A DNA stretch of 64,000 nt, taken from Trichoderma breve. Its lineage: Eukaryota > Ascomycota > Sordariomycetes > Hypocreales > Hypocreaceae. Under the pieces are notes generated by a model. The model saw only the letters and a program-made list of their open reading frames with translations, was not told the DNA's origin and searched no databases. This document shows, in pieces, positions 25,906-36,624 of this stretch. The position numbers and the translations under genes are program-made. Positions within the stretch are counted from its first letter, which is position 1. Every line of letters begins with the position of its first letter. The stretch covers positions 5,952,001 through 6,016,000 of the forward strand of contig NC_079234.1 in assembly GCF_028502605.1 (NCBI RefSeq), written 5' to 3'.

Positions 25906-28609
25906 TGTCGCGGGTGAGGAGAGAGGCCGCCCAAGAGTATCACCAAGAGAGAGGAGGGTGAATGAGGGGAAAGAGGAGAAGAGGTGAGAAAAGAGAAAAG
26001 AGAAGAGGAGGAGATGAGGAGGTTAAAGAGGAGAGAAAGAGAAAAAGAGGCCGGAGTGGTCTAGACTTTTGCGCGTGGGAATAGCGATAGACGATTGTTG
26101 AGAGATTGTGGCGCCGAAGCTCATGCAAGTAAGCAGTGCAACCAGGATGCTGTCATGGCCATTAAACGAGGGTTCGTTGGAGCTGAGATTTCGGTTCGGT
26201 TCAGTTTGGTTTGGTCCAGATGGCGAGACTAGGCCGCATCCGAAGATTGTCGCGTGCTTCGTTTCGGGGGTTTGGGCCAAAAAGAGGCTGAAGGCGGAAG
26301 CGGAGACGTTGAAGAGATTTGCTGCCACTAATCAAAGAGGCTATTCTCTAGTATATATTGATGTTATGAGTATGTGAAGCAGAATCTCGTAGGGGAGAGT
26401 GAGAAAAAGAAGAGAGGAAGAGGTGGGAAGAAGAATAAAAGGTGGAAAAAGAAGGTTGAAGAGTTTAAAAAGGTAGAGAGAATTACGAGTCGAGCAAGTC
26501 GGCAAGTACCTGAAAAGCTGAATGTATTTTTTCTCGGTTTTCTGGGCGGCGGGGCCTCGGCCAGTTTCAGCAGCAGTAGAAAAACTTGGCGTTGATCGAC
26601 GGTGTGGGCGGTTTGGCGCTAGAAGTAGAAGAAATAGAAGACGGGAAGATGCTGATGTTTCAATTGCTGATGAGTTTATTGTTTATGCGTTCTGAGATCG
26701 TCGTACAGCCGAGATGCAGGGACTGATTTGGATCATCGGCATGGGGAAGATGTACAGAGAGTTACAGTTACAGCGGTTACAGGGCTGGAGTTCACTGATA
26801 ACAGCCAGTAGACTACAAACCTGGAATACACATCAACTAACTGCCCTGACACATGCTTGCTCTCCCCCAGAGACAGAGACCAGACTCCAGTTCCCACTCC
26901 GCCCGTGGAGACAAGAGCCCAAATTTCCCATCAAAAAAACCCCCATCATGGGATTATGGATTCTTGATATCATGGCGCCGCCCATTGGAGCCCGCTGGAG
27001 CCTTTTCCCCAGGCTAACGACCGGCCTAGGCTGGATTCATCAGGGGGAGGCGACCAAAGGCAATCTTGGTTCAAATGTTCCTAGGGGGGGCCCTTGTGTG
27101 GCTTTCAGTGGCTCCAGGCGGCGTCGTTGGTGGTTGGTCCAGCGCTGGGCCCGAGAGGCTAGCGGACGTTGGAACCTTGAACACCTACGTCAGAACAAGT
27201 TTGAACACTGGCGGCCATGGCCGAAGGGGGGGAGGAATTGGAGGGATGCCGGTGGTTTTGGAGGGTATTGGAGGGTTTTTGATTTGTTTTCTAGAAGGCC
27301 TGGGGGCGCTATAATACGTAAGGAGGGTGTAATGGCGGGATCAAATTGCTTAGGTTAGAATGCTGACCGGCGGCGGCGACTTTTTACAGCACTGGAGATT
27401 TTCCCAGATTGACTTTTATCTTGCTTGCTGCGAGATGGATGGGGCCTTATTTCAGTGGTTCATATGGACCAGCCAACAGGATGGATGTCACCAGTAAAAG
27501 ACAAACAAACAGACAAACAAACTAGTGAATTCACATACAAGGAATATCAATATGCATCTATCCCAATAATCTCATAAACAACGAGCATCAAATAGGGAAA
27601 AAGCAACTGACACAATCACCAGCAGAGAGAGAGACAAAAGACCCGCAAGCACATGCAAATCCGTCCTCAAAATGGCTACCTGTACCATGTTCGACGCTAA
27701 ACCGTTTAAAAGTGTCGCTCGGTGGGCCATTCAGGAAAGACTGCACGAGCGCGCTAAGCCGACAGGGAAATGGCCCGGCCGCTGGTAAATTCAACAATTC
27801 GAGTCTGGCCCTGGTTGATGTGATACGATATGATGCCTGTTGTGCTGTTATCTGTTCTTTTTACGCGGTATGGCCAACTAATATTAATGGTTAATGGTAC
27901 GAGGATATGCCGAGCTCAATCTATCTTGTCTCTTTTGTGGACTGAAAGGATATCGTCGGCTACAGAAATGCACATTGAACCTCGAGTACACGCGATGGAG
28001 TCGTCCATCCACCACTGATCCTACATACATAGCATCTCTCCTCCGTATTTACGAGCACGACTACATGCCGTCTTCTATACGAGTACACACCGCATGTCTT
28101 GGGTCGCATCTCGTAGGAGCTATCATAGCTAGCTATCCTTCTTATAGCCTGGCCTATCCTCTCGTCCTCTGCCCATTACAACCCGTGGTCCATCAGGGTC
28201 TGGACATCTTGCCATCGCCTCGGCCCATCTGTCTGTCCACATCAGAGCAGAGCTGTAGCTTTTGCTCGCTTGTGTACTCGTATCATGTCTTTGTTTCTCT
28301 CTGATTTTCCCGTCTTTTCTTTTTCTTTTTCTTTTTCTTTTTTCAATCAGCTCTCATCTCGTCTCTTCTCACTCCTCATTCCATCTGCTCTTTGTTTATA
28401 TGTGCTCGCTGTATCATTCTCATATCATGTCATCGTCATGCCATCAACTAAAAGTACTAGTCACGTATATGTAGCTCTATATCGATATATCCAGATTTTT
28501 GTTTTTGGGCTCCCCTCATTCTATCCATCTATTCACGCTGTTCCGTCCCTTCACCCCATCCTGTCTCTCTCCCCTCCCCATTTCTCCCCCTTTTAACGAG
28601 TCCCCCAAA
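25906..28609. other. Promoter side of the permease and gene-free spacer
   Basis: On the permease's coding strand, about 25915-26060 is a strong pyrimidine tract (GGAGAAGAGG-like purines on the plus strand), a frequent feature just upstream of fungal transcription starts. From about 26600 to 28609 I see no gene. Short plus-strand frames at 26714-27358 and 27894-28304 are low complexity and lack domains. A C(T)4-5 repeat lies at 28314-28343. Confidence 0.5.
28314..28343. repeat. (CTTTTT)n pyrimidine microsatellite
   Basis: Five consecutive units of C followed by four to six T, in the spacer 3' of the coactosin gene. Simple low-complexity tract. Confidence 0.85.
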
Positions 28610-29050
28610 TCAACCCCGTCCACCGTTGTAATCAGCGCCTCCAGACTTCCGCAACAGCTTCACAAGGTCGTCCTCCTTGAGCTCCGACCGCTCCTCCGCC
28701 GTAATGGCCAGGTGGTGGTGCGCCAGCGCCTTCTTGACGTCGCCGCTCTCCACGCTGACCCGCGCTTTTCGCATCACCCGCGTGTTCTTGCCGATCCACA
28801 CCGCCAGCACAAACTTGACGCGCGTGCTCTCCTTGTCGTTGGCGTACTCGATCCGCACGTAGCCGTACTGCACCTGCTCGTCGTCCAGCGCCGCCACGAG
28901 CTCCTGAAGCCCGCCCGTGCCCGAGGCGGTCAGCGTCAGCTTGTTGCCCACGGCCGCCGCGTACGACAGGAGCATCCAGTTGGTGTCCTTTTTGTCGTTG
29001 CGGACGTCGTCGTACGCAGCCACGATATCGGGGGCGTCGAGGCCAGACAT
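28610..29050 (-). CDS. Coactosin-like actin-binding protein (ADF-H domain)
   Basis: Intronless frame of 146 residues. The product is a single ADF/cofilin-homology domain of the coactosin class. It begins MSGLDAPDIVAAYDDVRNDK, has a VRIEYANDKESTRVKFVLAVWIG core (in two parts about residues 66-88) and the KNTRVMRKARVSVESGDVKKAL helix/strand pattern. The length matches coactosins (about 140-150). Such proteins bind filamentous actin and are thought to oppose capping at barbed ends; they act in the cytoplasm at growing tips. The start is the only ATG before the conserved N-terminal helix. The gene is tandem with the MutY gene, 962 bp from its stop, with nothing to suggest co-transcription. Confidence 0.92.
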   Translation of the reverse strand: MSGLDAPDIVAAYDDVRNDKKDTNWMLLSYAAAVGNKLTLTASGTGGLQELVAALDDEQVQYGYVRIEYANDKESTRVKFVLAVWIGKNTRVMRKARVSVESGDVKKALAHHHLAITAEERSELKEDDLVKLLRKSGGADYNGGRG

Positions 29051-30012
29051 GTTTGTCTTTTATCTTCGTTTGTAAATGCCGGGGCCGGTGAAGTGAAGTG
29101 ACACAGCAGAATGAATGGATTCGCCGATCCGGAACTTCAAGATATATCGGCTTCGGAGCTTCGGGTTGGATCTGGATCGAAGGGCACGTGCGGGACCTGC
29201 GACAGAAGACGGCCAGTTAGCATTGCCATTTGCCATTGCATTGTTTTCTGTCGATCCGCCGCTTTTCTTCTCCCTGCTCAATGTCTCAATGTCTCGTCTT
29301 ACCTTGCAGACTGGCCAGATGGGCGTATTCCAAAGGGTTGGGAGAGCAAAAGGGCGGGGAAGAAATCTGGCTTAGTACATGTATGTACGAATCGTCGGTC
29401 ACGGCCTCCACCGACAGCCCCCTTTCGCCCAGCTAATCGATTACATACAGCCGCCTACCCTAGACTTGGCCAAGATGTTGGAATCTGTAGTGCATGATCC
29501 CACTTGTCAAGTGATAGAAAGAAGAGCATTGCCTTGGAATCGAGTAGAATACAAGTTTTTCAATTCCTTTTCTAATGGGATGCACAATGGAATTCCTGTG
29601 ATCGCTTCGTGTTGGTATCTCGGTCCTGTCTTCTTCCATTACAGTCTAGTAATGCCCCTCCACACTAAAGGATTCAACATCCATGCAACATGATCGCCAG
29701 TCCCTGCAGATGCACAATGCAGTATTTGGAAAGTAAAGTGAATGTGGCCATAGTTTCAACATCGTCGAGATTATAAACTTCTCCTTGTACTTGAGCAATA
29801 TTTGTCCATGTTTAATCTAGTTGCCCGGCTCATTCAATGTCCCATCCAGCAATATGCATCTCCAACCTCAAAATCCAAACGCCTATATCCCATCTCATGG
29901 TCTATCTGTGACAGAGTTTCCAGCCCGTAATGCCCGTGAATCAAACGCAGTCTTGAGAAGAAAAAAACACCACAACAAAGAAACATTATCCGTGCCCGTT
30001 CCTTCACCAATT
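29051..30012. other. Intergenic spacer between coactosin and MutY genes
   Basis: About 960 bp that should contain the promoter of the coactosin gene and the 3' untranslated region of the MutY gene. No protein-like frame, RNA gene or repeat is evident. Confidence 0.5.
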
Positions 30013-31896
30013 TCACGGCTCCTCCAATGCCCCCTTCACCATCTCCCAGCACTTCTTCATCCCCGTCCCCATATTCTCAGCGTCAACATCCCCTCCAGCC
30101 ACCCACCGTCTCGGCTGGTCTTCATCCTCTACCACCGCAGCATCATCTCCCACCTCAAACAAGTAGACATGCATCGTCAGCTTGATGTGCGAGAAAAGCC
30201 ACGGCACGTTCCCTAACTCGCCCTCACACGATATCTTTGTCTTTCCACGGCCCTTGTCGCCATTCAGTAAGTCCGACACGTATTCATGGGCCAGCCGCTC
30301 GCGCTTCTTCTTATCCGACTTTGTCGACGGCTCGAGCAATTTGCTGGGAAACTCCCATAGTCCGGCGAGTAGACCCTTGAGAGGACGGCGGTGGATGAGA
30401 TAGTGGCCGTCGCTCCGGCGGATGGCGCACACAAGCGTTTCTTCTTCGCGGACAGCCTTTTTGACGGCCTTGACGGGGAATCTGCGAGCGTAGCTAGTGA
30501 TTGTGTCCATTGTTGCCTTGGAAGTGGCTGAGGTTGTTGATGACGGAGAGGGTGAAGGGGATGATGAGTTGCTAACGGGTTTTCGCGTAAACGCAAATGC
30601 TGCCAGCGTGGGCTGCTTGCTTTTCTTTGCTTCCATCTTCTTTGCATTGCTAACTTTCTTGTCCTGGGTCGAGTTTTCGTCGCTGTCGCCTTCGGCTTCG
30701 TCAAATTCTTCGCATAAGATGCACAAGTCTTCAATGTCGACTACCCTCGGAGACTTTTCCTTTGACTTGTTCGCTTTCAGTTTGCCTTCTTGATAAACGC
30801 GACATGTCGATGTAATGGGACACTGAGAGCAGTTTGGGTTTGGTGTACAGATTGTACTGCCCAGCTCCATCAGCGCCTGACCCCATCGTCCCGGTCTGTC
30901 GTTGGGCTCTGAGCTTGTCCTGCCGTCGTCGCTGTCTTGCTCGGCCGTGGCTTTGACAATTGCATCTGCCGCGGCCCAGATGGAGTCGATGACAGCCTTG
31001 CCCGTCTTGATGTTGCCGTGTATCCCCAGCTGCCTGCTCAGTACTCGCAGCACGTTGCCGTCGACCATTGGCTCTGCGCGGCCGAAGACGATGCATGAAA
31101 TGGCGCCAGCGGTATATCTCCCAACGCCGGGCATCTTTGCCTCAAGCTCCTTTGCCGAAGATGGTAATAGGCCCTTCATGTCTGAGTCGCTAACTGCCAG
31201 CTTTGCTGCTTCATGGATTCTCGTCGCACGGCTGTAATACCCGAGTCCGCTCCACGCAGCAAGCACATCTTCTGACTTTGCTGCCGCCAGGTCATGGATT
31301 GTTGGCCATTTGTCCATCCAGCGGCTCCAGTAGTCAATCACGACGGCCACTCGAGTCTGTTGCAGCATGATTTCGCTGATCCATACCTCGTATGCGCGCT
31401 TCTCGAGCGTCTTTCGAAGCTCTGCTGGATCCGATATCGTCTTTGGGTCGACCCAGGCTTTCCGCCACGGCATGGACCGTGATTGACTGACTGAGTCAAA
31501 CCACGAGAGCAAAGCCTTGCGACCTTGAGATCCAACTTGCTCATCCAAGAGGAGGGGCCTGTGGTATAAGACGGAATGCCGGCGTGAAGGTGGGAAGCAT
31601 GTCTCTTCCTTTGCCGCTTCTCTGGCCTCTTGTGCAAAGAGTCTCTTGCTGAGGATGCCGTCGAATTTGACTGAACGCAATGCAGGAGCTGCTACTTTTC
31701 GTCTTTTGGCGTCGTTCTCTGGTGGGATGTCTTCCATGTCAACTTCATCTTCAACTTCGGCCTCAAAGTCAGAATCGCTGCTTGACGGCGTGGCATCTTG
31801 ACGCTTTGCTGCTCGAGAGACGGAGCGAGATGAACTTCTTTTGTTTGCTGCTGAAGATGCTCTCGCGGGCGGTCTTGAGCGTTTTGTTGCAGGCAT
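30013..31896 (-). CDS. A/G-specific adenine DNA glycosylase MutY/Myh1
   Basis: Intronless, 627 residues. The enzyme excises adenine mispaired with 8-oxoguanine in nuclear (and possibly mitochondrial) base-excision repair. The N-terminus (1-75) is basic, Ser-rich and acidic in turn, fitting nuclear targeting. The HhH-GPD domain spans about 125-345. The catalytic acid is Glu175 in WISEIMLQQTRV, the hairpin is LEAKMPGVGRYTAGAI (251-266), and the second catalytic acid is Asp279 in MVDGN. The [4Fe-4S] cysteines are C350, C356, C359 and C365, so the first spacing is five residues rather than the six usual for the family. A variable linker (about 370-480) carries a PCNA-box-like QPTLAAF at 428-434. 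The C-terminal NUDIX-like 8-oxoG-recognition domain (about 485-625) contains RRPLKGLLAGLWEFP and the LFSHIKLTMHVYLF strand. It is longer than bacterial MutY because of the N-terminal extension and the linker. Confidence 0.95.
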   Translation of the reverse strand: MPATKRSRPPARASSAANKRSSSRSVSRAAKRQDATPSSSDSDFEAEVEDEVDMEDIPPENDAKRRKVAAPALRSVKFDGILSKRLFAQEAREAAKEETCFPPSRRHSVLYHRPLLLDEQVGSQGRKALLSWFDSVSQSRSMPWRKAWVDPKTISDPAELRKTLEKRAYEVWISEIMLQQTRVAVVIDYWSRWMDKWPTIHDLAAAKSEDVLAAWSGLGYYSRATRIHEAAKLAVSDSDMKGLLPSSAKELEAKMPGVGRYTAGAISCIVFGRAEPMVDGNVLRVLSRQLGIHGNIKTGKAVIDSIWAAADAIVKATAEQDSDDGRTSSEPNDRPGRWGQALMELGSTICTPNPNCSQCPITSTCRVYQEGKLKANKSKEKSPRVVDIEDLCILCEEFDEAEGDSDENSTQDKKVSNAKKMEAKKSKQPTLAAFAFTRKPVSNSSSPSPSPSSTTSATSKATMDTITSYARRFPVKAVKKAVREEETLVCAIRRSDGHYLIHRRPLKGLLAGLWEFPSKLLEPSTKSDKKKRERLAHEYVSDLLNGDKGRGKTKISCEGELGNVPWLFSHIKLTMHVYLFEVGDDAAVVEDEDQPRRWVAGGDVDAENMGTGMKKCWEMVKGALEEP

Positions 31897-32356
31897 GATT
31901 TAATTTATTCCTTGCTATCGATTGGCAGCTTTGAAGCCTGATTTCGTTTCTGTTCGTCCATGAGAGGAAGCTGGTGAACCGCGTCTTGGCTTATCGTTAT
32001 CTGAGTCGCGACGCGCACGGACCACCCACTTGCTTTGCGAAAACACCATGAATTTGGCATCATGTGAATTGTGTGTGTAGTTTTGATGCTTCATTATCTA
32101 TTGTGAGTGGAAAAGGCTGGACTCGTAATTATCCTTTTAATATTTCAATAGAGAGTATGGAAATTGTCATTCACTCAAAATAACTGTATTTGGCTTCCAT
32201 TGACGTCAACTATTTCTGTCATTTGTGCGTGTGCAGATATTTGGCGAGGCCACCTATACTAAGTTGCTAAACTTCGAGGTCAGCGCTTTCGTAGAGATTA
32301 TATTATGTATTTGCAAGCCTAAAATCCCTCTTTTAACCAATTCTTCTCCAACTCCA
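31897..32356. other. Promoter side of the MutY gene
   Basis: About 460 bp between the MutY start and the 3' end of the DUF1304 gene, both on the minus strand. AT-rich, with no frame or repeat of note. Confidence 0.5.
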
Positions 32357-32722
32357 TCAGAACCCAAGCAACATGGCCGCAATAGACACCGCCGCTGGAA
32401 CGGCTTGCACATACAAAATCCTCTTGCTCGCCGTTGCCGCGCCATACACGCCCGCCACTCCCACGCACCCCAAGAAGAAGAGCCTGATCTGCGCCGCAAA
32501 CTCCTCCACCGGATGGGCCAGCCCCCAGAACAGCCCGGCGGCGAGGAAGCCGTTGTACAGGCCCTGGTTGGCCGCCAGCACTTTTGTCTTGGTGGCAAAG
32601 TCTGGGGCCAGCTTGAAGGCCTTGTGGCCGCGCGGGGTGTCCCAGAGGAACATTTCGAGCGTGAGGATGTAGACGTGGATGGCACCCACGGCGCCGGTGG
32701 CGATGTTGGAGATGAGAGGCAT
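32357..32722 (-). CDS. DUF1304 family small membrane protein
   Basis: Intronless, 121 residues. The family is recognised by the opening MPLISNIATGAVGAIHVYIL helix, the invariant-looking LEMFLWDTPRGHKAF segment (about 22-36), the LAANQGLYNGFLAAGL box (about 49-64) and two further hydrophobic segments ending in SIAAMLLGF. Four transmembrane helices are expected. Function is unknown in the family, which is widespread in bacteria and fungi. The start ATG directly precedes the first conserved helix. Confidence 0.9.
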   Translation of the reverse strand: MPLISNIATGAVGAIHVYILTLEMFLWDTPRGHKAFKLAPDFATKTKVLAANQGLYNGFLAAGLFWGLAHPVEEFAAQIRLFFLGCVGVAGVYGAATASKRILYVQAVPAAVSIAAMLLGF

Positions 32723-35700
32723 TGCTGTTTAATTGCTTTGTGGGAGTATCCTCTGATTACTTCTTGTTGTTCTTGTTCTTGTTCCTGGAGTCTTGTCTGC
32801 TGGAAACTAACTAGCAAGTTGGTGCTATTAGACCCCCAATGACTCGATTGGCCGAAGAGAAGATGGGTTCAGCTGGGACAACTGTGGCTTTCGGGGAACC
32901 AAGTCTCGTAGGCGATTGGATGAGCTCTAGTTTCGTGGCGTCGTACTTCGTATTGGCTGCGGGACAGAAACCGGCAGAAAAGTGAGTCGAGAGAGAGTGG
33001 AATTGGTGCGAATGCAAATCAACTTGAGATTCAATTTTGTCAACAGCTGGAATAGACGCTAGGTATATGACAATGAAGGCTCGTTTGAAATAGTAACACA
33101 GCTATTTTTGTCTTACTCTTTTTCACGGAGAAAATTTAACATTGCATCGGACACAGCGACATCTTACTCTATGCGGCAGCTTGAAAACCCTGTACTACGC
33201 CCTTTCAAACAAGATGGCGGGTCTCGTCGCACTTCCCGTGTCAGATCGGCTAGTTTCCTATATTAAAAAATGAACGCAGTTGCTTTGGTCGCCGGTAGTG
33301 AGGTAGAGATGCCGAGGCATGTCTCGTTACGGGAACTTGTACGCGTTATATAGTGAGAGTGGCTGAAAATCTTAAGACGCGACCCAGTGATACAAACACA
33401 AGAATACTCTGCACTGGCTTGAATGCCAGCTTCTTCATGCTCAATAGTAATAGATAGACGGGGACTTGGCAGGAGAATTCTGCTAGTCGTTATCTGGAAA
33501 ATGCATCATGCCAAACCAGGCACCTTAACACCCAGAGTCTTGAATGCTGGAACCGCAGGGAGCCAACGACTGAATATTGCTCTTGCTTGTAATCAAAGCG
33601 TCTTGGTCAAGTTCAAGACTTGTCTTTCAGCTTGCAGGGTCATCGGTGGCTCTCGGAGCGAGAGCCTAAAGCCAAGTCCGGCGGGATATGGCGGGATATC
33701 GAGGGTTTAGCCGGTCCTCGTTGACTAACGCGCCGGCGATGAACCATATTCTTACGTGGTTATGTTCGGCTGGCGTGTTGAAGCATCGCTTGCTATTGTA
33801 CCGAGTAATTGGTAGGGCAATGTGATAATTTTCTGAATACACGTACTCCGTAGTACATGTGGATTCACCGCCAGCTGCTTTAAATGGTGACGTTCCACTG
33901 GACCATTATACATGTACTTTCGGCCGAGTGTCTAGAGCGAACACTCGGTACTCCGGAGGGTCGTTTTCATATTACCTGGTATCGGTTGACGTAGATTGAT
34001 AGTCGCACGCATATCATAAACGAAGTCGATAAGTCTTCACCCTTGATAGAGAGATAACAGACCGATATCGAGTTGATTGTAAGATAATACTGCATAGATC
34101 GCTGCCACGCCTTATCAGTATGCGCCAAACCAACATCTCACCACTTGACCCCCTCGCAACTCTAGCTGAACCAAGCTCACGTTGCAACAAGTCCATCAAC
34201 GCTCGAGCTATTCATTCGGGACGACGCTTCCATCAGGCGCCGCCGCAAAAACGTCAAGCCACTTCCATGTTTCCGCTGTTGTCCAACAGCGGTCATCTGG
34301 CTGAAAGCTCCATGCTGATATTGGGGGTCCCAAAGCGAAATGGATAGAAAGGGGGCGCACGAGAACAATACAAAATGTTGAAGCTTTCAATAGCGTCCTT
34401 TGTTAGACCCACGATGCAAAAAATGGAAAAAGGGAAACAAGAGAAAGGAGGAATGGAAGACGAGTAAAGTCAAGCCCGTGTCATTCTCTCGTATTTGTCA
34501 ACGTTCAGAATGCTCACAACTCTCTTTTCAGTCTTCTTGAAGAAGCTCGTCTCGTGCAAGAGATGCAACCCCATTCTGTGGGGGACCAACCGCAGGGCGC
34601 GGCCAGGTTAAATTCATACTGGGGGCTTTCACCAAGCGTCGGCCGCGTGCGGGGAACCCGCAGGGAGGACTCAAAATAGCAGCCGGAGTAATAACCGTCT
34701 TTCATAGCAGAGATGAAGCTCTGTGAAGGGCGTCATGAGCTTCTAGTTTCTCGTCCCGGATTCTCCATAGCTCTATGTGGAGCTCCAAGGTAACATCTGC
34801 TGCAGCTAGTACCATATCAATGAATTTCTCCATGACTTGTTTCCAAGACTTGACAGCTCTGGAGATAATGTATTGAGGATCTCGCTTTGCTGGCCCGAGG
34901 CGGGACCCCCCTACCTCTTCTCCCAAGCTCTTTTGGGGACCCATACGGGCTTCCGTGGGGGGATGAGCCTACGCCAGGCCTCGCCGTGATGAAACGTTCT
35001 GATCAGCACCTGCTCTGTCACCGCCGACGATGAATATAGATAGGCAAGAGTGCGCCAAGAGACGCCTCGCAACGTTGGGGTGGTACACGGGGGGTTGGGT
35101 TGGTGGGGTTTTATCGTCGAGCGTTCGACGCTGGGCTGACGACGAGATACGATACGGCCTGCTGGGAGTAAATGATGATTCGGCGAGCGAGTCTGTCCGG
35201 CGGCGTTAGGTGTTTGAACAGAGGCCTCGCTAGATACTGTATCTTGAAAGAAAGAAATGCACGCAGATAACGAGATGGTGTGGGCGCGTGAGCAGTGCCG
35301 ATCAGGGTGTAGCGAGCAGTTCGGATAAAGGCATCTAGAAGGAGGAGGTCGGAGCTACTCGAGAGGGAAAACTGACCAACGGCAGTGCGTGGATTGAGCA
35401 AGAATGGCCTTGTCCTTGTCCCTTGTTCATGCAGTGAGCCACACCTCTTGTTGTGATTTCTTGTTTTCCCTCGACTTAGATTCAGACAAAACTCACTGCT
35501 TATGCATGAGCCCCGGAATATTATGTGATAGCTCACAGTGTCTGTCTGTGAATAGCTATAAAGATCAAAGCCATGTATTGTACGGAATAGGACGGTGGCT
35601 TCCTGCTAGTACAATGTAGACGTTTGCACAAAGAGGGAGAGAGAGACAGACGACAAGACTCCAATCTCTCTCTCTCTACGAGTATGTGCCAGGTTCGGTG

Positions 35701-36624
35701 AATTGCCATCATGTTGGGGGTCAGCCGCCAGTCTGCATCAAGATAAGCCCCAGGCCTGTACATGCTCTGCACATGTACGAGTACTCGGTATGGCTTCCGT
35801 GCCTGAGGGTGATCGTGGCTGAGTAACTTCAGATCGATTTCCGTTCGATAATGAAACGCCAGTTGAGCCTCATTCAATATGCGATACACCCACGCATACA
35901 TCTGTTGCATCATCCCTTTGTGAAGCCCTTTCCCCTTGCGTGGCGGACGAAACCTCGTGGAATAGCGGACCAAAGTCTCACAATCCACCGGTGAGCTGCC
36001 CATTCACCACAGCTAGACCATATACGGCACTTTTTGCGTATGCATTTACAATGCCTTTTACCCCATCTCTCCGCGTCTCCAAAAAGTCTTGCCGCCGCTA
36101 GCCTTAGACCCAGCTCAATGGTTCGAGTGCTTATTGATCCCTGGCGCTCGGTGGGGGAACAAAAGATGGGGGAAAAGAAACTTGCGGAGGGCCAGCAAGT
36201 TGTGGCGCTTTTGGCCTTGGGTTTTCTTCTTCCGAAGGGACTGAGACATTGCGGACGGAGGTGATAGGGCTTTTGCTGCCGCTTTCGAACCAAGTGGGCG
36301 AGGGATTGCAACCTCCATCTTCGTGCCTTGGTTACATACCCTTGTCCGGAATTGGGCCTTTGCCTCGTGGCTCTTCGTGGAGCATGGGGAAGATATAGCC
36401 GTACTTCGTACAGTTAGTAGCCTTGGTTACCTATCGCTGGACTGCGCGAAACCCATAAAGAGATCTCGGCCCGCTGTCAATCTTGCGTACATCCATTCCC
36501 TTCATCAGCCTTTCCACCTCTCCCTTTCCCTTGCCGGCATCCGAACGCTGCTCTTGACTCGCAGTAGCGCGCAGGGAAACAGCAACAGATATCAAGGAGA
36601 AGCGACAGACGCGATATCAGAGCA
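32723..36624. other. Intergenic region upstream of the sugar transporter
   Basis: About 3.9 kb between two divergently arranged genes (DUF1304 minus, transporter plus). No gene with a recognisable domain was found. Minus-strand frames at 35533-36003 and 35910-36311 overlap and look non-coding. A frame at 34702-34944 is listed separately with low confidence. TACTCCGTA/TACGAGTAC-type words recur at about 33840-33860 and 35760-35790. Confidence 0.5.
34702..34944 (-). CDS. Possible small gene or gene fragment, unrecognised
   Basis: An 80-residue frame whose second half is helix-like and charged (KSWKQVMEKFIDMVLAAADV, then a stretch ending RIRDEKLEAHDAL), unlike the low-complexity translations around it. 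Its stop overlaps the ATG of a second 63-residue minus-strand frame (34514-34705). This could be a remnant or an exon of a gene whose other parts I cannot find. No family recognised, and a chance open frame remains quite possible. Confidence 0.2.
   Translation of the reverse strand: MGPQKSLGEEVGGSRLGPAKRDPQYIISRAVKSWKQVMEKFIDMVLAAADVTLELHIELWRIRDEKLEAHDALHRASSLL

Noticed and set aside
35533..36311. 156- and 133-codon minus-strand frames upstream of the sugar transporter
   Set aside because: They overlap in different frames, lack domains and run through the transporter's promoter region.
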